From the NCBI GenBank assembly GCA_026706225.1, contig JAPOZE010000296.1:1-20738 (forward strand): DNA of 20,738 nucleotides, read 5' to 3'. How positions within the stretch are numbered: position 1 is the stretch's first letter; each line of letters starts with the position of its first letter. Both the position numbers and the translations under genes were made by a program. The notes under the pieces are model-generated. The model searched no databases and was not told the DNA's origin. It saw only the letters and a list, made by a program, of their open reading frames with translations. Positions 7,135 to 14,326 of this stretch are shown here, piece by piece. The stretch is from Acidobacteriota bacterium. GTDB lineage: Bacteria > Acidobacteriota > Terriglobia > Versatilivoradales > Versatilivoraceae.

Positions 7135-7830
7135 ATGATCAGACGCCAAGCCAAAATTGACGATATCAGGGAGTTACCCGCCTACACGATAGCGGAAGCG
7201 GCACACTACCTCTCCGTTCCGGCCGCCACCATCCGGTATTGGTCGGTGGGCCGAGGTGAGTACGAACCACTCATTACTGTACCCAAGCAATCTCCGACCT
7301 TGCTTTCCTTCCTCAACCTCACTGAGCTTCATGTACTTGCTGCCATAAGGCGCAAGCATGTTGTGGCAATGCCAAAGATCCGCAGGGCCATTGAGTACTT
7401 GAGTGAAAATGTTTTAGATGTATCTGACCGTTTACACCCATTGATCAGTTGCAAGCTGGAAACCGACGGATTGGATCTGTTCATCGAGGAATATGGGCAA
7501 CTCATCAATATCAGCCAAGGTGGCCAGACGGCCATGCGGACGCTAATCAGTGCTGCCCTGACCAGGATCGCTCGCGATCCCCAAGGCATTCCGATCAAGC
7601 TTTATCCATTTACCCGGCCCTTTAAGCTTTACGATGCCCCCTCAATGGTCGTCATCGACCCGGCACTAGCCGCTGGTAGGCCTGTCATCGCCGGCACAGG
7701 TCTCGCCACCCAAGTGATTGCCGAGCGCTGGAGTGCAGGGGAGTCGGTCAAAGAGTTGGCCTACGACTATGCGCGCACTGAAGCGGAAATCGAAGAAGCG
7801 CTCCGATGTGAGAGGGGAATGGCCGCGTGA
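7135..7830 (+). CDS. vapB: VapB45-like antitoxin (MerR-like HTH plus DUF433)
   Basis: This 231-residue DNA-binding antitoxin should neutralise the downstream PIN-like toxin and repress the operon. The N-terminus resembles a MerR-type helix-turn-helix (YTIAEAAHYLSVPAATIRYW, about residues 16-35). The C-terminus is a DUF433 domain (VIDPALAAGRPVIAGTG, then VIAERWSAGESVKELAYDY, about 173-225). Length and order fit the VapB45 type as I recall it. ATG 7135 follows AAGGGGAAAG; an upstream TTG at 7087 has no such support. It overlaps the toxin by 23 bp. GC content is lower than in the relaxase and surface genes, which suggests separate acquisition. Confidence 0.82.
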   Translation: MIRRQAKIDDIRELPAYTIAEAAHYLSVPAATIRYWSVGRGEYEPLITVPKQSPTLLSFLNLTELHVLAAIRRKHVVAMPKIRRAIEYLSENVLDVSDRLHPLISCKLETDGLDLFIEEYGQLINISQGGQTAMRTLISAALTRIARDPQGIPIKLYPFTRPFKLYDAPSMVVIDPALAAGRPVIAGTGLATQVIAERWSAGESVKELAYDYARTEAEIEEALRCERGMAA

Positions 7831-8248
7831 AGGCCTTGTTTTCTTCCTGGATCGTAACCTCGGCAAACATATTATTCCAGACAGGCTTCGTTCAGAGGGG
7901 ATGAAGGTTGAAGTGCATGATGATCACCTTCGGCCGGATGCTCCCGACGAAGATTGGATCGCGCTTGTTGGGCGGATGGGTTGGGTTGCGTTCACCAAAG
8001 ACAAAAACATCCGACACCGGAAGGCAGAGATTGAATCGATTCGGAGGAACTCGGCGCGAATCATAGTGATTCGGGCGAAAAATACGATCGGCGCAGAGAT
8101 AGCCGAGATTTTGGTGAAGGGAAGACGTCGAATCGAGCGCTTCGTACGAAAAACACCTGCTCCATTTGTGGCAGCAATTTACCGCAACAGCAAAATTGAG
8201 GAACTTCCGAACATTAATGTTCGCCTCGAACGAGACCCGTCTGTGTAG
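7808..8248 (+). CDS. vapC: VapC45-like PIN-domain toxin
   Basis: This 146-residue protein is a putative ribonuclease toxin. Acidic residues expected of the PIN-like fold appear in VFFLDRNLGKHIIPDRL (about residues 11-28), in PDEDWIALVGRMGWVAFTKD (about 50-70) and in DKNIRHRKAEIESI. No ATG precedes the first catalytic Asp, so the start is probably GTG 7808, inside the end of the antitoxin gene, consistent with translational coupling. It is paired with the antitoxin at 7135 as in other VapBC45 loci. A dif-like site follows 17 bp after the stop. The RNA target is unknown. Confidence 0.78.
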   Translation: MRGEWPREGLVFFLDRNLGKHIIPDRLRSEGMKVEVHDDHLRPDAPDEDWIALVGRMGWVAFTKDKNIRHRKAEIESIRRNSARIIVIRAKNTIGAEIAEILVKGRRRIERFVRKTPAPFVAAIYRNSKIEELPNINVRLERDPSV

Positions 8249-8466
8249 TGACTTCTTGGAGTCCGGCTAACGTAAAGGGTCTTATCGGAAGGGGCAGTTC
8301 CTACGAAGATCTTCAGCAAGTAATCCAAAAACTCGACCCGATCCAGCCCGAAACAAAGCCCACAGTTGCCCTGTGTTGTGATTTCTCCGCGTCCGGCATA
8401 CTCCAGCAGCACGGAAGTTTTCCGCTTCCCCCTCTAAATCACGATCCTTTCGATCTCATCGAGTGA
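8248..8466 (+). CDS. Doubtful small open frame after the toxin
   Basis: A 72-codon frame starts with GTG overlapping the toxin stop and runs into the 3' end of the recombinase gene on the other strand. It contains a dif-like site. No family is recognised and no ribosome site is visible. It may not be translated. Confidence 0.2.
   Translation: MTSWSPANVKGLIGRGSSYEDLQQVIQKLDPIQPETKPTVALCCDFSASGILQQHGSFPLPPLNHDPFDLIE
8265..8291 (-). other. Degenerate dif-like site B
   Basis: Read on the minus strand, the left arm is CTTCCGATAAG, matching 10 of 11 bases of the other sites, the spacer is ACCCT, and the right arm TTACGTTAGCC matches 7 of 11 bases of site D. The spacer is 5 bp instead of 6, so this copy may be inactive. 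It lies directly behind the toxin-antitoxin pair and is inverted relative to sites A, D and E. Confidence 0.4.
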
Positions 8467-9477
8467 AATCTCGTCCGCTGTGCGGTCGTAGAGCTTGGTG
8501 GTGCGAGGGGACTCGTGGGCGGCGATGGCCTGGGCGTTTTCGACGGAGCCGCCATTGAGCAGGTAGGCGGTGATGCCGGTGGCGCGGAAGGTGTGGCAGT
8601 TAGCCGCAACGCCCAGGGAAGCTTGGCGCACCCTGCGCTTGACCATCCGGAACACGTCGACGCGGTTCATGCGGTTGGGGGTGACGGCGCCGCCCTTGGT
8701 CATGGAGCGCCAGAGCGGCGTGCCCTTCTCGGCGGCGATCCCTGCGGCCTCGAGGTAGGCATCGAGATACTGCTCGGCGTTGTGGTGAGCGGGGACCTGG
8801 TGGAACTTGCCGCCCTTTTCGTGGAGGCGGAGCCACCAGCGCTTTCCCTGCTGGTAGTAGTCCTCGACGTTCATGGAGATGACGGCGCCGACCCGGGCGA
8901 AGGAATAGACCATGGTGGCCAGCAGGGCCCGGTCGCGGATCCCCGTGGGCCGGGAGAGGTCGATCGAGTCGAGCAGGGTGCGGGCCTCTGTGGGGGAAAG
9001 GACCGGCGTCTTGCCGTGCTTGACCACGTATTTGGGACCGCGGACGGGAGTGGCGGGATTGGAGGGGATGACCTGGCCGACGACCAGGTAGTCGAGCAGG
9101 GCCCGGATGGCCGACAGATGCTGCTTGACGGTGGGCAGGGCATGACGCTCCTGCATCTCCTCGACATAGCTGGCGACGGCGAAGGGGGTAATTTTCCCCA
9201 GGGCCAAGTCGCGGGTCTCGCACCACTGGAAGAAGCGGCTGGCTGCCTGGGCGTAGGCCTGCCGGGTATTGGGGTTGCGGATCTCGGCGGTGAAGAATTC
9301 AACGAGGCGCCTTTGGGCGGCCGGGCCGGCGTCGCGGACAGGCCCGGGCAGGCCCTCGATCGTCCAGCCTCCGGGGACCAGGAGCGGCAGGGCAGGGGAG
9401 TCTTGCACCGTTAGGGCCGCGGAAGCCGAGGCCTCCTGGCCCTCTAAACTTTGCTCATTTGGCGCCTGATCGGGCAT
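8434..9477 (-). CDS. Tyrosine recombinase / phage-type integrase
   Basis: This 347-residue cytoplasmic recombinase has an N-terminal SAM-like core-binding domain (about residues 60-150, FFTAEIRNPNTRQAYAQAAS). The catalytic domain follows, with Arg in YSFARVGAVISM, Lys in LRLHEKGGKFHQVP, the box CHTFRATGI (HxxR), His in AIAAHESPRTTKLYDRT and the nucleophile Tyr in KLYDR. All key residues are present, so it should be active. The start at 9477 (MPDQAPNEQ) is chosen because AAGGAGG stands about 9 bases before it; a longer frame from 9507 would start inside the palindromic site. It may act on that site or on the related dif-like sites, as a Xer-like resolvase or module integrase. Confidence 0.9.
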   Translation of the reverse strand: MPDQAPNEQSLEGQEASASAALTVQDSPALPLLVPGGWTIEGLPGPVRDAGPAAQRRLVEFFTAEIRNPNTRQAYAQAASRFFQWCETRDLALGKITPFAVASYVEEMQERHALPTVKQHLSAIRALLDYLVVGQVIPSNPATPVRGPKYVVKHGKTPVLSPTEARTLLDSIDLSRPTGIRDRALLATMVYSFARVGAVISMNVEDYYQQGKRWWLRLHEKGGKFHQVPAHHNAEQYLDAYLEAAGIAAEKGTPLWRSMTKGGAVTPNRMNRVDVFRMVKRRVRQASLGVAANCHTFRATGITAYLLNGGSVENAQAIAAHESPRTTKLYDRTADEISLDEIERIVI

Positions 9478-9495
9478 GGATCCAGCCTCCTTCAG

Positions 9496-9529
9496 ATAGC
9501 GTAACATAATGTCCTTTATGTTACGCTAT
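9496..9529. other. Palindromic dif-like site C at the recombinase gene
   Basis: A perfect 14-bp inverted repeat (ATAGCGTAACATAA and its reverse complement) flanks a 6-bp centre, TGTCCT. This is the geometry of a tyrosine-recombinase core site. The right arm TTATGTTACGC resembles the right arms of sites A and D (TTATGTAAACT, TTATGTCAACT). It sits between the recombinase gene and the divergent gene at 9509, in a position suited to recombination or to self-repression. Confidence 0.75.
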
Positions 9530-9787
9530 TCTTCCTCCAAATCTCCACGGTCTGCCGGTCGTTTGAGCTTCCCTCCCTTCATTCCAAACAAGCCTCCCAT
9601 CACCCCTGAGCGGGTACAGGCCAAGCTTGTTCCCCTGGTAGGCGATCTAGAAGAAGTCCGGAGGGGAATCGAGAAGCTCCAGAAACAGCGGGATGCGGCA
9701 GGGTGGAGTTGGGCAGTGCTTGCGGTGATCTGCAGCGGCCTGGGAGGTATTGTGGGGGGCTTGGTGGTGCTGGCGTTCTGCAGATGA
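9509..9787 (+). CDS. Small coiled-coil membrane protein
   Basis: This 92-residue protein has a basic N-terminus, a short coiled coil (about residues 45-62, VGDLEEVRRGIEKLQKQ) and one transmembrane helix (about 66-90, SWAVLAVICSGLGGIVGGLV). It is probably anchored in the inner membrane with the coil inside. Its start lies within the palindromic site, and no ribosome site is visible. It is divergent from the recombinase. It resembles in plan, not clearly in sequence, the small proteins at 16607, 19801 and 20191. The function is unknown. Confidence 0.55.
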   Translation: MSFMLRYSSSKSPRSAGRLSFPPFIPNKPPITPERVQAKLVPLVGDLEEVRRGIEKLQKQRDAAGWSWAVLAVICSGLGGIVGGLVVLAFCR

Positions 9788-10203
9788 TCTCAGAGACCGC
9801 AGGCCTCCCCCCTGGCCAACCCGGGACCGCAGACCGGAAAAACGCCAGAAACGGCCCAGGAAGGCCCTCATCCCTTCGGGGACGACCCAAACCGCCTCAG
9901 AAGTCGAGAAACGACAGCAGGCACAAGCGCAGGCCGGAAAAACCGGGCACTCTCAGGCCAGGCAGACCCTCAACCTGGCCACCTGCAGGCCTCTCCGGGC
10001 TCGCCACCAGGTGGACGCCCTCGATCGGCCGGCGATAGACGCGGATTGGGAGAATTGACGGGAAACGAGAGGTAGCCGGCAGGGCGGGTCTCGAAGCGGA
10101 CTGGAGCGGGAGCCCTGTTCCCCGAAAATGCCGCCCCCCCCCGGAAGCTCCGGCGCGGCGCCCGCGTGTTTTCCACAGGCGGCGGCCTGAAACGGCCAGC
10201 CGT
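9784..10203. other. Pro/Arg-rich open frames, no confident gene
   Basis: A frame from ATG 9784 overlaps the preceding stop by four bases (ATGA) and runs to 10038, giving a basic, Pro-rich product without known motifs. The two other plus frames also read open and coding-like in parts, so no frame can be trusted. TTTTCCACA at 10169-10177 is one base from a DnaA box. No other feature is visible. Confidence 0.3.
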
Positions 10204-10626
10204 TCACCGGCCCGTTGCGCCGGGGCTTTCCTCCGGGGACTGCCGTCTTTTGATTTCCCGCACGTCTGCCTTGAGCCTGAACAAATCATCCAGGATCCGG
10301 TCGAGCTTCGTCTCCACGGCCATCAGCGACCCCTTGCGGGCTTTCAGCTCCTCCCGGTCGTCTCGCTTGATGACGCTCCAGTAGCCGCGGTGGCGTGTCT
10401 GCTCAATCACGCGGGCCTCTCGTAGATCCACGGATGCTTTCTTGAAGGCGTTTCGCGCCGACTTCACGTTCTTTGCAGGGAAGCCGCCCCGCCTGAGATG
10501 CTCGGCTTCGCAGGCCGCGATCATCACGCTGCAATGCACGATCATCCCGGGCTGGAACAGTTCGACGATCAGCTGCTCCATTGCCCTGGCGTTGATGGGA
10601 ATGCGCCTGAACTCGTAATCGGCCAT
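10204..10626 (-). CDS. Hypothetical protein, possibly winged-helix with a C-terminal coil
   Basis: This 140-residue cytoplasmic protein is charged and mostly helical. The stretch ARNAFKKASVDLREARVIEQ followed by a short WSVIKRD strand resembles a winged-helix layout. The C-terminus (VETKLDRILDDLFRLKADVR, about residues 105-125) is a likely coiled coil. ATG 10626 is preferred, with AGAAAGG just upstream, although a GTG 27 bases earlier is possible. It lies downstream of the terminator of the next minus-strand gene, so it is transcribed separately. No family is recognised. Confidence 0.6.
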   Translation of the reverse strand: MADYEFRRIPINARAMEQLIVELFQPGMIVHCSVMIAACEAEHLRRGGFPAKNVKSARNAFKKASVDLREARVIEQTRHRGYWSVIKRDDREELKARKGSLMAVETKLDRILDDLFRLKADVREIKRRQSPEESPGATGR

Positions 10627-10652
10627 GGCCTTTCTCGTAGCACCTCCAGGCA

Positions 10653-10692
10653 CAAAAAGGGGCCGCCGCCTGTCGGCTCGGCGACCCCTTTC
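10653..10692 (-). terminator. Rho-independent terminator of the DUF1573-type gene
   Basis: On the minus strand a stem of AAAGGGG and CGCCG paired with CGGCG and CCCCTTT surrounds a loop of about 10 bases and ends in a T-run. It lies 33 bp after the stop of the gene ending at 10725. Confidence 0.8.
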
Positions 10693-10724
10693 TAAGGAGG
10701 GAGTGATTGGACTATGCGGACTGG

Positions 10725-11579
10725 CTAAGGAGCTGCTGCCTGGGCGGCCTTTCGCTCGGCGATTTCCTTGGAGAGGCTGGGGGAGCGGGCGATTTCTTCC
10801 TGGGTGAAGACCCTGCCCTTAATGCGGAGTTTGACCATTTCCTTGACGGGCTCGAAGCGGACAAAGAGGTCCTGGCTGAGGTGCCCGCGAATGGCGGAGG
10901 TGTCAAACTCCACTATGACCTCGCCGGAGGATCCGGCGGGGATGCGAAGCGTTTCGGTGCGGTCGACGAGCCATTCGGGGCCGTAGATCTTCTGGATGAC
11001 GAGGTCTTCCGAGCCCGGGTTCCGAAAAGAAAATCGAGGCCGGACCAGGTCTCCCCGGGCGGCCCAGTCGAAATCGAAAACCTTGTGCTCGAATTCGGCT
11101 GCCGTTGCTGCGCCTCTCTTGGCGTAGTAGTACTCCTGGAAGATCTCCGCATCCGTCCTGGGAGGGTCGTTGGGATCCAGGAACCACTGGCCGGCCTCCA
11201 ACTTCCAGCGAAACTTCTTCCTGACCTTTACCCGCCCGGCCACAACTGCGGCCACCACCTCCCGTTCGACCTCGACGATGGCCGAGCGCTTCCCTTCCTC
11301 CAACTCCACCCCAAGGATATCGAAGCCGGTAATGGTCCCCTTGGCCGATCGGATGGGATCGAAATCTTCCCTGGAGGCGGGCAGGATGAACTGCCGGGCT
11401 TTCTGAAACCGCCGCGAACCCACGGCGCTGAAGTAGTCGTCGGCCCGCTGCCTGATGCGTTCGATCTCGGCCGGGTCGGCTGAATCCGCCGCACTTGAGC
11501 GGCCGCCCGCCGGCATCCAGGCCAGCACCAGCATCAGCAGGAAACCCTTGGAAAATTGCAACAACCTTGACCGGAACAC
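10725..11579 (-). CDS. Exported protein with an NTF2-like region and a DUF1573-type beta domain
   Basis: This 284-residue protein has a signal peptide at residues 1-31 (FLLMLVLAWMPAGGRSSAADS, probable cut after SSA). Residues about 35-150 look like an NTF2/SnoaL-like fold (IERIRQRADDYFSAVGSRRF, then KFRWKLEAGQWFLDPNDPP). Residues about 165-262 resemble DUF1573, an immunoglobulin-like beta domain of periplasmic proteins (RFSFRNPGSEDLVIQKIYG, IPAGSSGEVIVEFDTSAI). The tail is helical and charged. GTG 11579 is supported by AGGAGG 6-7 bases upstream. It has its own terminator and lies behind the terminated surface-protein gene, so it is a separate unit. The role is unknown and probably envelope-related. 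Confidence 0.72.
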   Translation of the reverse strand: MFRSRLLQFSKGFLLMLVLAWMPAGGRSSAADSADPAEIERIRQRADDYFSAVGSRRFQKARQFILPASREDFDPIRSAKGTITGFDILGVELEEGKRSAIVEVEREVVAAVVAGRVKVRKKFRWKLEAGQWFLDPNDPPRTDAEIFQEYYYAKRGAATAAEFEHKVFDFDWAARGDLVRPRFSFRNPGSEDLVIQKIYGPEWLVDRTETLRIPAGSSGEVIVEFDTSAIRGHLSQDLFVRFEPVKEMVKLRIKGRVFTQEEIARSPSLSKEIAERKAAQAAAP

Positions 11580-11641
11580 CCGACACCTCCTGAAACACTC
11601 AGCTCTGAAAGAATTTTGGCGACTTGGGGAAACGATGAGTC

Positions 11642-11673
11642 AAAAAAAAGGGTAGCCGCTGGTGCGGCTACCC
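11642..11673 (-). terminator. Strong rho-independent terminator of the surface-protein gene
   Basis: A perfect 10-bp stem (GGGTAGCCGC at 11650-11659 with its complement at 11664-11673) and a 4-base loop are followed on the minus strand by eight T (11642-11649). It lies 28 bp behind the stop at 11701. Confidence 0.95.
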
Positions 11674-11700
11674 TTGTTCCGAATGAACGGAAAAACAGGA

Positions 11701-13410
11701 TCAGTGACTCAGGGATTCTCCCGATACGGCTCCTCTGCCGATCGGTGAACCGTCCTCTCCCGCGAATTCCGGATCGGGAATCACCAGGGCGATGTAGCCG
11801 TGGGCCACGTCGATGGCGGCGCCATCCATGAAGTTACCCAGGACGAAGGCCATGCCGTGGGCGTGGCGGAAGCCGGCTCGGACAATGCCGTAGCCTTCGA
11901 ACCCCGCCAGCATGGGATGGGCGTTGCAGGTGACCGCCACGGTGTCCCCTGCAGCCAAGTTACCCGAGATAGTGGCCGAGATGGGATCGGCCAGCATTTC
12001 GGGACTGCTGTTGTGGCCGGCCGCCGTCTTCTCGGCCATGGTGCTCTTGGGATAGGCGTGGATCATGACGCTTCCGCCCTGGGCCGCCGCTCCCGCGTTG
12101 ACCGGGAAGACCTCGTCGTCAGCCGAGGTATTGGCCACGGCGATGCCGGTAGTCCAATCCGCCTGGGCCCCGCAGGTCAGGAAGGGGAAGAGCAGATAGG
12201 TGACGCACTCGGTGACATTGACGAAGTAGCCCATGTCCTTGGTCTCCACCGCGTGGTCGTAGGACAGCACGGTGGCCCGGTCATCGTCGCTACCCGTCTT
12301 CGCCATGGGCCACAACTGGGCCCAAACGTCGGACACGCCGCCCATTCCGGTCTTCTTGGTGTCGACCATGACCATGGGGGAGACGGTGAAGACGTTCTTG
12401 ACGGCGTTGTGGGGTTTGGCGGCGGCGTCGCCATCCTCAGCAATGTCCGTTCCAGAGAAACTGTAGACCGCCCAGTGCTTGGTCTTGTCATCGCCGATCG
12501 CGGCCCCTGTACCCACCAACGACAGCGACCCACTGGCCACAGCAGCGGTGGTTTCAGTCCCATCGTGGTCGATCGTATGGGCAGCAGGGGGGGCGAAGTA
12601 GCCGTTATCAGGCTGTCCCTCCGGTGCCGGCGCCGTAAGATCGTCAGCGGTCCCGGCCGTACCGTCCGCCCCCTCGTTGCCCTGGCCCGGCCATCGGAAG
12701 GTCACTCCGGCAGGCACGTTGGCGACCACGATCCGGATCTGGGTGCTTGTCTCGGCACCGACAGCGCCAAGAGCATCGGTCTCCCAAGCGGAGGCGAAGC
12801 CCTCTTCCAGCTTGATCGACGGCATCCGTCCGCCTGTCACGGCGGCGTCGCAGGTGAGCACGCTGATCTGGCCAACCTCTGTCACCGCGAGGCCGTCCAT
12901 GACGTTGGACACCTTGATGGAGGCGGCCTCACCGGCCACCGTATCTTCTTCGACGTAGTCGCCACTCGACCCCGTGGAAGTGACCGTGGCCCGGACCGAG
13001 TCGGCATCCAACCCCGACACGTCGACCCGGACGCCTGTCAGAGTAATTGTATCGTCATTGGCTATCGCAGCCCCCGAGAGAGTGATCCTGACTTTCTGAT
13101 TCTTGTTGTCGTCGTCGATGTTTCCGATCGCCGCCGCAACGGTAGCCGAGCCCGAGGTGGCGACAGGGGTGGCGGCGAGACTGGTGATCGTCAGCCCCCC
13201 AAAGGTGACATCGAGGGTGTTGTTCGACGGGATGTGGACGTTCCCCGTCGCTTTGTAAGTCAACCGTAGGGAGCCCACTTCCTGGTTGTTGCCGGATGCG
13301 GCTACGGTATTGACTCTGGCCGCAAGCCGGTATCCCTGCGCGGCGACCTCGGATACGGCCAGTCCCATCACGAGCAGGGCACAGATGGCAATGGTGAATT
13401 TAAATCTCAT
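11701..13410 (-). CDS. Large secreted surface-type protein
   Basis: This 569-residue acidic protein has a clear signal peptide (MRFKFTIAICALLVMGLAVS, cut probably after VAA at about residue 24). The middle is Ala/Thr/Asp-rich with beta-sheet character, like cohesin-type or S-layer-associated proteins. The C-terminal third contains YLLFPFLTCGAQADWTTGIA and a final motif, HGYIALVIPDPEF, a pattern I associate with acidobacterial surface proteins. Few Cys occur (3-4). ATG 13410 has AAGGAG 8 bases upstream. A sigma-70-like promoter and a strong terminator make it a monocistronic unit. A remnant of a second copy's C-terminus lies at 13668-13712 in opposite orientation. Adhesion or coat roles are conjecture. 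Confidence 0.75.
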   Translation of the reverse strand: MRFKFTIAICALLVMGLAVSEVAAQGYRLAARVNTVAASGNNQEVGSLRLTYKATGNVHIPSNNTLDVTFGGLTITSLAATPVATSGSATVAAAIGNIDDDNKNQKVRITLSGAAIANDDTITLTGVRVDVSGLDADSVRATVTSTGSSGDYVEEDTVAGEAASIKVSNVMDGLAVTEVGQISVLTCDAAVTGGRMPSIKLEEGFASAWETDALGAVGAETSTQIRIVVANVPAGVTFRWPGQGNEGADGTAGTADDLTAPAPEGQPDNGYFAPPAAHTIDHDGTETTAAVASGSLSLVGTGAAIGDDKTKHWAVYSFSGTDIAEDGDAAAKPHNAVKNVFTVSPMVMVDTKKTGMGGVSDVWAQLWPMAKTGSDDDRATVLSYDHAVETKDMGYFVNVTECVTYLLFPFLTCGAQADWTTGIAVANTSADDEVFPVNAGAAAQGGSVMIHAYPKSTMAEKTAAGHNSSPEMLADPISATISGNLAAGDTVAVTCNAHPMLAGFEGYGIVRAGFRHAHGMAFVLGNFMDGAAIDVAHGYIALVIPDPEFAGEDGSPIGRGAVSGESLSH

Positions 13411-13481
13411 TAAAATCTCCTTTTCGATTCATCTACTTGGTTGGGTTCTCAGACACCCGCAAATACGGCTACCCAGTAGAG

Positions 13482-13511
13482 TTTACAAAAAATCGGGCCG
13501 ATCGTTGTCAA
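13482..13511 (-). promoter_or_regulatory. Sigma-70-like promoter of the surface-protein gene
   Basis: On the minus strand a perfect TTGACA (13511-13506) and TGTAAA (13487-13482, 4 of 6 bases of TATAAT) are 18 bp apart. The region is AT-rich and lies 72-101 bp before the start codon. Confidence 0.5.
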
Positions 13512-13573
13512 TAAAAATGGAAGAAACGACTATTTTCATTCCCGCAGGTGCTTTTTTCTCCTCCGAATCGTGC

Positions 13574-13660
13574 TATTCTGTCTTCATTCTCCTGGATCAC
13601 CTTGGTTGGGTGAACATGGCCTGTCGGGCTGTCTTCTGGACACCCGGCAGGCCATTTTTT
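13574..13660 (+). ncRNA. Possible terminated small RNA
   Basis: An extended -10-like TGCTATTCT (13571-13579) is followed about 40 bp later by a terminator, without a supported gene in between. The transcript would be about 75 bases and contain a small CACC/GGTG hairpin (13598-13612) followed by the terminator stem. No -35 element is evident, so the call is tentative. Confidence 0.3.
13618..13660 (+). terminator. Rho-independent terminator, plus strand
   Basis: GGCCTGTCGGG (13618-13628) pairs with CCCGGCAGGCC (13643-13653) with one G-U pair, the inner TGTC/GACA extends the stem, and ATTTTTT follows. No intact plus-strand gene precedes it. Confidence 0.8.
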
Positions 13661-13667
13661 ACGTCGG

Positions 13668-13712
13668 GACGTGGCCCACGGTTATTTGGCTGCGGTGATT
13701 GAGGATCCGGAG
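13668..13712 (+). pseudogene. C-terminal remnant of a second surface-protein gene
   Basis: The frame reads DVAHGYLAAVIEDPE, matching DVAHGYIALVIPDPE near the end of the 569-residue surface protein, and the DNA is also largely identical. Similarity starts abruptly at the Asp codon, directly behind a terminator, and the rest of the gene is missing. It lies on the opposite strand to the intact copy, so it is not a simple tandem duplication. Confidence 0.6.
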
Positions 13713-13772
13713 TGCAGTAGTCCCCACTTCCGCGCTACTTCTTTTTTGTCTTCAACCGGCAAGGACCGAACG

Positions 13773-13898
13773 ATGGGTGATGCCGCAACAGCGTGGAAAG
13801 CCCTTGCGTTGCTCGCCGTTGCCGGGTTTGCGCTCTGGTATTTCGGGGAGCTGCTCGGAGGTCTTGGGAAGTGGGCGCCGGGGCTGATCGGCCTTTGA
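13773..13898 (+). CDS. 41-residue single-pass membrane protein
   Basis: The small protein MGDAATAWKALALLAVAGFA continues with LWYFGELLGGLGKW; nearly the whole chain is one hydrophobic helix. AAGGA stands 8 bases before ATG 13773. The frame is continuous with the surface-protein remnant upstream, but this internal start has its own ribosome site. A GC-rich hairpin follows 18 bp after the stop. The function is unknown; a holin-like or toxin-like peptide is possible but unsupported. Confidence 0.45.
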   Translation: MGDAATAWKALALLAVAGFALWYFGELLGGLGKWAPGLIGL

Positions 13899-13916
13899 GG
13901 AGGGAACGGATTTACA

Positions 13917-13942
13917 CCCCCCGGGATGCGAGGCCCGGGGGG
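13917..13942. terminator. GC-rich hairpin after the small membrane gene
   Basis: A perfect 9-bp stem (CCCCCCGGG with its complement) and an 8-base loop lack a following T-run on either strand, so this may be a weak terminator or an RNA-stabilising hairpin. Confidence 0.4.
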
Positions 13943-14235
13943 CGAAGCCAGGTCCGTTGTCTGGCTGCCCCAGAGGAGTAGGGGCCGCGCCATCGTAACA
14001 GACCGTCACCTGTGCAAAAAGGCCGGCTCGTCAAATGGACCTTGGAATCCGGGGTGCTGGGGTATGCCAGGCATCGAGAAACGCGGTCCTGGGGCCGTTT
14101 CTGCGCGTCTTTTTGGAGCAAATCCCGCTGAAATTCCGGAAGCGGCCTCGTTTGGCTTGGCCCAAGATGTTGGGGTCCACGAGCCGAGAACGGGCTAACG
14201 AACCCGCAACATGTTGCGGTAGGATCTCCCAAAAG
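13943..14235. other. Non-coding stretch before replicon 2
   Basis: No supported gene is visible. The segment 14052-14094 resembles the leader before the second sigma gene (20441-20483). CAAGATGTTGGGGTC near 14163 also occurs near 619; the 14163 copy forms a small hairpin. Confidence 0.35.
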
Positions 14236-14326
14236 AAAAACCCCGGCAGTTAGCCGGGGCTTTCCCAAAGCGTTTCCGGCGGCAACCGGGACGCGGCGGG
14301 CATCCGATGGCGCAAACATCGAATGC
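14236..14326 (-). ncRNA. Predicted antisense RNA controlling the ColE2-type rep gene
   Basis: On the minus strand a promoter-like TTGAAG (14361-14356) and TAGGAT (14338-14333) are exactly 17 bp apart. A hairpin (CCCCGGC at 14241-14247 with GCCGGGG at 14253-14259) followed on that strand by TTTTTCTTTT would end the transcript about 90 bases later. The RNA would be complementary to the rep leader and start codon. ColE2-type plasmids use such an antisense RNA to limit Rep synthesis, so position and family agree. It is a prediction only. Confidence 0.5.

Noticed and set aside
8515..9414. Plus-strand frame of 299 codons
   Set aside because: It is the antisense shadow of the recombinase gene, whose catalytic residues are all present.
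11800..13269. Long plus-strand frame (489 codons) across the surface-protein gene
   Set aside because: The opposite strand has a signal peptide, ribosome site, promoter and terminator. This frame has none and is His/Gly-biased noise.
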